13,390 nt of DNA from assembly GCA_002497295.1 (NCBI GenBank), contig DANO01000036.1, positions 1-13,390 on the forward strand. The letters run 5' to 3'. The notes below the pieces were generated by a model. The model did not search any database. It saw only the letters and a list, made by a program, of their open reading frames with translations, and was not told where the DNA came from. Of the stretch, positions 6,272 to 11,987 are shown in pieces; position 1 is the first letter of the stretch, and the number at the start of each line of letters is the position of its first letter. The translations under genes were made by a program, and so were the position numbers. This stretch comes from Euryarchaeota archaeon UBA171. GTDB lineage: Archaea; Thermoplasmatota; Poseidoniia; Poseidoniales; Thalassarchaeaceae.

Positions 6272-7288
6272 ATGCTGACTAAAGAGGTGGCACGCCTCAG
6301 AGACAAGGATGTTCGTCAGAGAAGGAGGGCTGTTAGGAAGCTCTTCGAAGATGGCGATCCATCCGCAATGTCGTATTTCCTGCCTTTCCTCGAGGATGAT
6401 GACGAGTGGTTTGTCAAACGAGCGTTGCTGGCAGTTGAACGCTGGTATGATGGAAGTGACCCGCGTATTGCAGAATCTCTGGCTTCAAGCGAAAACAACG
6501 AACGTAGACTCCTCGCAGCGAGAATCGCGACGCGAGTATCGTCTCCGAGCGAAATGCTGAGAGAGCTGTGTGAAGATGATGATTCGAAGATCAGATTGGC
6601 TGCTTGGTCAAACCTAATTCGCTATGATCCAAAGGCGGCTCGTGAGGGACTGACGAATGAAGATCGTGCAGTCAGGAGGTTGTCAGCTTCGGAGCTTATT
6701 GATTCGGGGAAATTCACTGAGGAAGATGTGCAAATCATAGCATCAGATTCTTCCTCCGCAGTTCGTAGAGCCCTGATCAAGAGATTATCAGACAACCTGG
6801 GGGAGGGCCCCTATCCTGAATTGCCAGAAAATCTTCTCGATGAGGTAGCTGGTAGCGTCGAAGACGCATCTAGAGAGATATCCACCTCTACGTCTTCTGC
6901 ACTACAAACACCATGGATACGGGATTTTCTGAGATCATCGGTGCCTGAAGTTGTTACAATTCTGACTGCAGGATTTAGAGAGAGTTCCTGGGTAGAAAAT
7001 TCGGATATCGTGGATTCAGTTGTAGAAATTGTCTCCGACCCCCTGCTAGAGAGGATTCTTCGACGTGGGAAGGGGAAGTATGTCGAAGCCGCTTGTATGA
7101 AGGGCATCATGGATCAAAAAAGATCAGAGGCAACCCGTTCCAGGCTGGTGCTTGATAGAATCGGTAGGAGCCCCTCATCCGATTTCATCGAATTGCTTGA
7201 TTCTGTGAATGCTCCGGCTGAGAGTGAGCTTGCAATGGCGATATCCGCGCTTGTTGGTGAAGCAGTCAGATCAGATAGCGGGGAGTAG
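6272..7288 (+). CDS. HEAT-repeat-like helical protein of unknown function
   Basis: A 338-residue, all-helical, soluble protein without signal peptide or membrane segment. The N-terminal two thirds show loosely repeated helix pairs of about 30-35 residues typical of HEAT/Armadillo-like repeats: DKDVRQRRRAVRKLFEDGD (11-29), DDEWFVKRALLAVERWYDG (43-61), ENNERRLLAARIATR (74-88), DDSKIRLAAWSNLIRYDP (103-120), EDRAVRRLSASELIDSG (130-146) and SSSAVRRALIKRLSD (160-174). Each carries an acidic turn followed by a V/I-RR-A core. The C-terminal third is less regular. Such repeats make protein-protein scaffolds; no catalytic motif is visible and no partner is suggested by neighbours. ATG at 6272 is preferred over TTG at 6230, which would add 14 residues lacking repeat character. 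Its 3' end overlaps the SerK-like gene by 18 bp on the opposite strand. Confidence 0.75.
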   Translation: MLTKEVARLRDKDVRQRRRAVRKLFEDGDPSAMSYFLPFLEDDDEWFVKRALLAVERWYDGSDPRIAESLASSENNERRLLAARIATRVSSPSEMLRELCEDDDSKIRLAAWSNLIRYDPKAAREGLTNEDRAVRRLSASELIDSGKFTEEDVQIIASDSSSAVRRALIKRLSDNLGEGPYPELPENLLDEVAGSVEDASREISTSTSSALQTPWIRDFLRSSVPEVVTILTAGFRESSWVENSDIVDSVVEIVSDPLLERILRRGKGKYVEAACMKGIMDQKRSEATRSRLVLDRIGRSPSSDFIELLDSVNAPAESELAMAISALVGEAVRSDSGE

Positions 7289-7678
7289 GAGTCTCGAGAG
7301 GGGGACGGAGATAGGCGGAAGATCGTCAGAGAGCAAGTGTCTACTTGTCTTCGGAGGAAGTAGTTCCCCTGAAGACGCTGCTTCCAAGACATCCGCCTTA
7401 GATATCTGGATTCGGCCACTACCAGGCCAGGGGATGATAGCTATAGAATCGTCCGAAATATAGTCAACAAGAACACAAGGGAGGCATAGCAAACCCATCC
7501 TTTTTGCTATCTCATATCGATGGTGTCCATCGAGTATCGTTCCACTTGCCCTGTCTACGAGTAACGGCTTGGTGTATGCATTCCACCGAACTGTCATACG
7601 TTCAAGCTGGTCTACCTTTTTTATGACAATCTGCTCATGCGGCCTTAAAATCTCGAGCGGTACGAGTTGGACTTCCAC
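7271..7678 (-). CDS. serK: SerK-like free serine kinase / ParB-fold domain protein
   Basis: A 135-residue protein with a ParB/sulfiredoxin-type fold, closest in motifs to SerK, the ADP-dependent free serine kinase described from Thermococcus that makes O-phosphoserine. Matches are RPHEQIV with the glutamate recalled as catalytic in SerK (E15 here), KPLLVDR (38-43), the nucleotide/phosphate motif ILDGHHRYE (48-56), LVDY (70-73), and PPKTSRH (108-114) near the C terminus. It is much shorter than the roughly 240 residues I recall for Thermococcus SerK, because the middle part is nearly absent. No helix-turn-helix follows the domain, so chromosome-partitioning ParB is unlikely. The start is GTG. 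It overlaps the HEAT-repeat gene by 18 bp at the 3' end and diverges from cca. Kinase activity is inferred from motifs. Confidence 0.75.
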   Translation of the reverse strand: MEVQLVPLEILRPHEQIVIKKVDQLERMTVRWNAYTKPLLVDRASGTILDGHHRYEIAKRMGLLCLPCVLVDYISDDSIAIIPWPGSGRIQISKADVLEAASSGELLPPKTSRHLLSDDLPPISVPLSRLLLPAI

Positions 7679-7723
7679 GACCCGAATGCATGGGTCTCTC
7701 GTTTAGGCCTGCCTCAACGGCAC

Positions 7724-7730
7724 GATAAAA
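7724..7730 (+). promoter_or_regulatory. TATA-like element upstream of cca
   Basis: GATAAAA is centred about 26 nt upstream of the GTG start of the CCA-adding enzyme, in the 74-bp divergent gap with the SerK-like gene. The spacing predicts transcription starting at or next to the GTG, a leaderless message, which agrees with the lack of a Shine-Dalgarno. Inference from position and composition. Confidence 0.3.
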
Positions 7731-7752
7731 CGGGAGTCGTATATGGCGAATT

Positions 7753-8985
7753 GTGAGAGACCGCCTGACCCTGCTGAGTGATCTCAGCAAAAACGATTCA
7801 GAAGTACTGGGGAAATTGGCTTCTAAGGGCAGAACTTGGATCGTAGGCGGGTGGATAAGGGACGGTCTGATCAAAGAAGGTCGACGGGATTTGGACATCA
7901 CAACAGAACTTACTCCCGAAGACGTAGTCAAAATTTTTCCAAATTCCCTAACTCATGGGGCGAGATATGGTACAGTAGTGGTGAGGATTCCGGGGTCTGA
8001 TTCTGGATGGGAGGTAACCACCTTGAGGACTGAAGAAGAGTATAGCGATGGCCGACGCCCTGATGTCGTTAATTTTGGAACTGACATCGTGGAAGACCTG
8101 TCGAGACGAGACTTTACCGTGAATGCTATGGCATTATCTTATCCAGGAGGGGATTTTATTGATCCATTTGGGGGCCTTTTGGATTTGAATTCCAAGATAA
8201 TTAGAGCAGTTGGAGATGCTTCTGATCGTTTTTCAGAAGATGGTTTGAGGATTTTAAGAGCGTATCGATTTGTTGCCGTTTCAAATGGGTGGGAAATTGA
8301 AGATGAGACGAGGGCTAGTCTGGGCAATAGCCTACAGATGCTAGATTCGGTATCTGCCGAGAGGATTGGCATGGAATTCAGAAGGATGCTTGAGCTGCCC
8401 GGATCGAGTCGGTCCATCTCAATAATGGCTGAACAAGGTGCTCTTCAGAAGATTCTCCCCGGGTCGTGCCCGCCAGAAAATTATCTCCCTACTGGAAAAC
8501 TGGCGGTGGACTTGGCAATCATGTTCTCTAATGGGGGCATTCCGAAAGAAGAAGCGGTGTTACGAGCTCGTAAGGGGCTTAAGGCGACGAATGCTGAGAT
8601 TCGATCTCTCGAACTCCTGATGAATATGGAGCCTGAGACATCCCTAGTCAGCATTGGAGAAGTCAGAAGATTTCATACTGCGATTGATCCTTCTCAAAAA
8701 GAAGACGTACTGGATTATCTAGAAGCTATCGGGCATGACAGGAGAGCTTACGTCGATGCCGTGGAGCGGCCAAGTGACGGAGGACGTGCCCTTGTCGATG
8801 GGCGTATTCTTGCAGAAGAGACGCTCCTTGAGCCCGGAGTAAGACTTGGAAGGCTCAAAGATTTCCTTCACAGAATGCAAATCGAAAGAGGGCTATCGAA
8901 TAGTAGCGAGATACTCGGCCTTATTTCGGAAATAGACTGGGAAAACGGGGATCCCTTGTCGTGGCCAAAGATGGTCTGGCCTTGA
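7753..8985 (+). CDS. cca: Class II (bacterial-type) CCA tRNA nucleotidyltransferase / poly(A) polymerase family
   Basis: A 410-residue tRNA nucleotidyltransferase, which adds or repairs the 3' CCA of tRNAs. The head is of class II type, as in bacteria and eukaryotes: motif A GGWIRDGL (32-39) with RRDLDIT holding the catalytic D46 and D48, motif B SRRDFTVNAMA (117-127), IDPFGGLLDL (136-145), and the nucleotide-selecting EDxxR motif inside SEDGLRILRAYRF (161-173). The remaining helical neck/body/tail (about 180-410) is diverged, and I see no HD phosphohydrolase motif there. Archaea usually carry the unrelated class I enzyme, so this suggests an ancient transfer. The start is GTG at 7753; the nearby ATG at 7743 is in another frame. 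Poly(A) polymerase or an A-adding-only specificity cannot be excluded. Its TGA directly abuts the stop of the GcvH-like gene. Confidence 0.88.
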   Translation: MRDRLTLLSDLSKNDSEVLGKLASKGRTWIVGGWIRDGLIKEGRRDLDITTELTPEDVVKIFPNSLTHGARYGTVVVRIPGSDSGWEVTTLRTEEEYSDGRRPDVVNFGTDIVEDLSRRDFTVNAMALSYPGGDFIDPFGGLLDLNSKIIRAVGDASDRFSEDGLRILRAYRFVAVSNGWEIEDETRASLGNSLQMLDSVSAERIGMEFRRMLELPGSSRSISIMAEQGALQKILPGSCPPENYLPTGKLAVDLAIMFSNGGIPKEEAVLRARKGLKATNAEIRSLELLMNMEPETSLVSIGEVRRFHTAIDPSQKEDVLDYLEAIGHDRRAYVDAVERPSDGGRALVDGRILAEETLLEPGVRLGRLKDFLHRMQIERGLSNSSEILGLISEIDWENGDPLSWPKMVWP

Positions 8986-9510
8986 TCAGATTCCCTCAGC
9001 GAGGAATTCGATATATTCCTCGGGAGACAGGAAATGATCATCATCATAGTCGTGGGGCCTGACGATCATTAGCCAGCCATCGCCGTATGCTTCCGTGTTG
9101 ACCATGTCCGGCGAGTCTTCGACTTCACCATTCAATTCCAAAATGCCGCAAGGAAAGGGGCTGTCCAGAAGAATCACGTCGTCACTTGTTCTCAGTGTTA
9201 CGAGTATGTCTTCATCTGACAACTCGCCCTCGAAAGAGGATTTCTTCTCAGATGGTTTATCTGCGGGGTCTTCGAAGCCCTCTAGTTCCTGTAGATTTGG
9301 CAGAGTGACGCGAATAAATTCGCCCCATACTGCTGCGACGTACTCGCTTACTCCGACTTTGACAGACGTCTGCACATTGCCATCTTCATCCTCTTCTCTA
9401 TCGATAACTTGGAGCCATAGGTGCTCCTTTGTATATCTCCTATCTTCTGCAACACTGAACTCGATGTCATCGTCACTGGCCATGTCAATCCGACTCGCGG
9501 GCCGTACCAT
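8986..9510 (-). CDS. GcvH-like protein lacking the lipoylation lysine
   Basis: A 174-residue homologue of glycine cleavage H protein, the lipoyl shuttle of the glycine decarboxylase complex. The H-protein framework is clear: RRYTKEHLWLQV (24-35), VGVSEYVAAVWGEFIRVTLP (52-71), LDSPFPCGILELN (115-127) and EDSPDMVNTEAYGDGWLM (131-148). However, an insertion of about 25 charged residues (about 75-100) follows the first half. The segment that should carry the lipoyl-lysine (ESVKA in normal GcvH) reads VTLRTSDDVILL, with R107 or D110 at the lysine position depending on the gap. No lysine occurs anywhere after K90. It therefore cannot be lipoylated canonically and probably has another role. No gcvT or gcvP is adjacent. 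The start may be the ATG at 9510 or codon 10 (9483). The protein is strongly acidic. Confidence 0.8.
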   Translation of the reverse strand: MVRPASRIDMASDDDIEFSVAEDRRYTKEHLWLQVIDREEDEDGNVQTSVKVGVSEYVAAVWGEFIRVTLPNLQELEGFEDPADKPSEKKSSFEGELSDEDILVTLRTSDDVILLDSPFPCGILELNGEVEDSPDMVNTEAYGDGWLMIVRPHDYDDDHFLSPEEYIEFLAEGI

Positions 9511-9605
9511 CTTAACTTGAATTATTCGACTCTACAGCAAATTGTGCATTATCGTCAATACGATGGATTAACAACCCTGGGCTTACTCTTAGAGTCGGGG
9601 CGGAT

Positions 9606-10784
9606 ATGGATTTCAAAGAGACAGACGAACAAGCCATGATCAGACAGATGGTTAGAGATTTCGCTGAGGAGGTTCTTGCGCCGACTGCTGCATTGAGGGA
9701 CAAAGAACAACGTCCTCCACTCGATGAATGGGAATCGTTCTGCCAGCTAGGGCTACAGTCAATGACCATCCCTGAAGAGTACGGGGGCAATCCTATCGAT
9801 GATATCTCTGAGGCAATTGTTGTAGAAGAGCTTGCAAGGGTAGATGCCTCTTTCTCAGTCATGTTTTGTGTGCACGTTGGTCTGTGCGCCGCCACAATAT
9901 CGATTCACGGCGATGATGGTCAGAAAACGAAATATCTGCCTCGCTTAGCAGCGGGCGAGGTCGGGGCATACTCTCTCTCGGAGGCTGGTTCGGGTACCGA
10001 TGCTGCTGCAATGAGTTGCACTGCAAAGTTGAGCGAAGATGGGGCCCATTACATACTGAATGGGGAAAAAATGTGGGTTACCAATGGAAGTAGTGCGGGG
10101 ATATATGTTCTATTCGCAAAGGATGTCGATCATCCAGAATATGGATCTAGAAGCCATGGCGGAACTACGGCTTTCATAGTGGAGAAGGGTTTCGATGGAT
10201 TCTCTGTAGGGAAGAAAGAAGATAAGCTAGGAATCAGATCCTCTGATACCTGCTCTTTGGTTTTGAAAGACTGCAAGGTACCTGTTGAAAATGTACTCAG
10301 AGGTGCAGGAGAGGGTTTTCCCATCGCCATGAATGCGTTGGATAACTCCAGAATAGGAATCGCTGCACAGGCCCTCGGAATTGCGCAGGGCGCATATGAA
10401 ACTGCATTAGATTACGCTCAACAGAGAACAACATTTGGGAAATCGATATCGAGGCATCAATCCATTGGAAATTATCTTGCAGATATGGCCACCAAGATTT
10501 CAGCTGCGAGGTTGGTTGTCTACAAAGCATCATGGGCGAAACAGCAACACTACCACGCAGGAGGGCCTAGGCACACCATGGAGGCATCGATGGCCAAGCT
10601 GTTGGCTGGAGACACCGCCATGTGGGTTGCTGAGAGAGCTGTCCAGGTTCTTGGAGGGTACGGATACACCACTGATTTCCCAGCTGAAAGATTCTTCAGA
10701 GATGCCAAAATCACACAAATCTACGAAGGTACGCAAGAGGTTCAGAGGATTGTAATTAACAGATCGATATCCTCTAAAAATTGA
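9606..10784 (+). CDS. Acyl-CoA dehydrogenase (FAD-dependent)
   Basis: A 392-residue acyl-CoA dehydrogenase, full length for the short/medium-chain family. It oxidises an acyl-CoA to the 2-enoyl-CoA and passes electrons to electron-transfer flavoprotein. Both family signatures are present: AYSLSEAGSGTDAA (121-134) in the flavin-binding middle domain, and QVLGGYGYTTDFPAERFFRD (347-366). The catalytic base is E374 in QIYEGTQEVQR, the position used by butyryl-type enzymes. RTTFGKSISRHQSIG (274-288) is the usual FAD-contacting stretch. The substrate (fatty or branched-chain acyl-CoA) cannot be told from sequence alone. ATG at 9606 gives the standard MDFxxTDEQ start. It diverges from the GcvH-like gene across 95 bp and ends 40 bp before the convergent GH53 gene. 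No ETF or thiolase gene is adjacent. Confidence 0.93.
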   Translation: MDFKETDEQAMIRQMVRDFAEEVLAPTAALRDKEQRPPLDEWESFCQLGLQSMTIPEEYGGNPIDDISEAIVVEELARVDASFSVMFCVHVGLCAATISIHGDDGQKTKYLPRLAAGEVGAYSLSEAGSGTDAAAMSCTAKLSEDGAHYILNGEKMWVTNGSSAGIYVLFAKDVDHPEYGSRSHGGTTAFIVEKGFDGFSVGKKEDKLGIRSSDTCSLVLKDCKVPVENVLRGAGEGFPIAMNALDNSRIGIAAQALGIAQGAYETALDYAQQRTTFGKSISRHQSIGNYLADMATKISAARLVVYKASWAKQQHYHAGGPRHTMEASMAKLLAGDTAMWVAERAVQVLGGYGYTTDFPAERFFRDAKITQIYEGTQEVQRIVINRSISSKN

Positions 10785-10824
10785 GAATAAGGGGCATTCT
10801 TGATACCTGTCAATACGGATTCAC

Positions 10825-11946
10825 TTAATCTTCTTCGTAATAGTGGCTCAAATTAAACTCCATCAAGACGGGAAGTTCTTTGTTTTCAAAGTTGAAGATG
10901 GCCTGATTTTCCCAGACAGATCCGTTTTCAGATTCTGAGCCGTCCCATGAAATCATATCTGCACCCCAATAGCAAAAACCGATTCCGGCATCGACATCAA
11001 AAATCTGCTTTTTGAGGTCGTGAAGAAAGGCCCTCTGCCCTTCAGGACTTGCGGGGTATTCTGGGAGAATCAACTGATTTTCAGACCCCAAGATATTGTT
11101 TGTCCAATCATTCCAATCGAGAGTGAAGGGGTATGCCGTCTCAGCGATTAGGACCTCTTTACCAGTATTTTCTGCTAGATTTTCCAATACTTCTCCTACA
11201 TTTTCAATTGATTTCCCGTGCCAAAGAGGGTAGTATGAGATTCCAGCCACATCGTAATCAATGTGCTTGACCTGATCGAAAAATGAGGATGATGACTCAA
11301 GGCCCGCAAAATGAAGTATTATTTTGGCTCTGTCTGAGCTATCCCTGACTCCATCGGACCCCTGTTCGAGAATCTCAAGAAATTGAGTCACGTTGTGATG
11401 GATGTTGCCATGGGGGAATAACATCCCGTTGTTCACTTCGTTTCCTATCTGGATGAAATCTGGATCGATTTCTGTGACCATATATCTTGTGTATTCGTAA
11501 ACCTCGATTTTCAGTCTTTCGAAATCAAGCGATTCCCAAATGATAGGCGTCTTTTGTTGGCTTGGGTCGGCCCATGTATCGGAATAATGCGGGCATAGCC
11601 AAATCTTCAACCCCTTTGATTTTAGTAAATTGGAGAATTCCGAAACTTGAGTCAATGAAGAGGGATTATCGGAGAGGTTGTTCCATATTCTCAGCCTAAC
11701 CGTATTGACTCCATTCTGAATCAGAGAGTCGATGAAATCAACTTGATCCCCGTTTCGATCAAAATAGGTATGATTGAACTCGGATATCAGTGGATAATAT
11801 GAGATATCCACGGCTGAAATCTTGTTTTTATCGATCTCGAGTTGATTCTGTGCATCGCCGCTTGCATTCTCATCTTCATTACTCACACAGCCCGGCATGA
11901 TTCCGACGAGGATGATCAGTACGACAAGCCAAGATCGCCATATCAT
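10825..11946 (-). CDS. Lipoprotein GH53 endo-beta-1,4-galactanase
   Basis: A 373-residue secreted glycoside hydrolase of family GH53, which cleaves beta-1,4-galactan side chains of type I arabinogalactan or pectin. The N terminus has a hydrophobic signal segment (about 5-18) ending in IMPGC. C20 is a plausible lipidated cysteine, followed by an acidic Ser/Asn-rich linker (21-40), so the enzyme is probably membrane-anchored and faces outwards. GH53 motifs are in order: VDISYYP (46-52), GVNTVRLRIWNN (79-90), YSDTWADPSQQ (121-131), IQIGNEVNNGM with acid/base E170 (165-175), ISYYPLWHG (236-244), IAETAYP with nucleophile E269 (267-273) and CYWGAD (325-330). The catalytic domain appears complete. 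No transporter or other sugar gene is adjacent. An AT-rich element and an inverted repeat lie just upstream. Lateral acquisition from bacteria is likely but inferred. Confidence 0.92.
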   Translation of the reverse strand: MIWRSWLVVLIILVGIMPGCVSNEDENASGDAQNQLEIDKNKISAVDISYYPLISEFNHTYFDRNGDQVDFIDSLIQNGVNTVRLRIWNNLSDNPSSLTQVSEFSNLLKSKGLKIWLCPHYSDTWADPSQQKTPIIWESLDFERLKIEVYEYTRYMVTEIDPDFIQIGNEVNNGMLFPHGNIHHNVTQFLEILEQGSDGVRDSSDRAKIILHFAGLESSSSFFDQVKHIDYDVAGISYYPLWHGKSIENVGEVLENLAENTGKEVLIAETAYPFTLDWNDWTNNILGSENQLILPEYPASPEGQRAFLHDLKKQIFDVDAGIGFCYWGADMISWDGSESENGSVWENQAIFNFENKELPVLMEFNLSHYYEED

Positions 11947-11951
11947 GTATA

Positions 11952-11986
11952 CTGAGTCGAGGCTCTAATGATAAAATATGACTCAG
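11952..11986. promoter_or_regulatory. Inverted repeat CTGAGTC/GACTCAG enclosing a TATA-like element of the GH53 gene
   Basis: CTGAGTC (11952-11958) and GACTCAG (11980-11986) are perfect 7-bp inverted arms, separated by 21 bp. Inside lies a minus-strand CATATTTTAT (11971-11980), centred about 29 nt upstream of the GH53 ATG and predicting a nearly leaderless start. The arms therefore flank the core promoter, as a regulator's half-sites would. The element lies immediately downstream of the HMG-CoA synthase stop, so a stem in that transcript's 3' end is the other possibility. Confidence 0.4.
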
Positions 11987-11987
11987 G

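Noticed and set aside
7271..7678. ParB chromosome-partitioning protein
   Set aside because: There is no helix-turn-helix domain, no parA neighbour, and the PHEQ and KTSRH motifs match SerK-type proteins better.
9095..9520. Plus-strand 141-residue open frame as a Ser-rich secreted protein
   Set aside because: It is antisense to the GcvH-like gene. Its Ser richness comes from reading Asp/Glu codons in reverse.
10785..10824. Intrinsic terminator between the acyl-CoA dehydrogenase and GH53 genes
   Set aside because: The 40-bp gap has no convincing hairpin or T-run on either strand.
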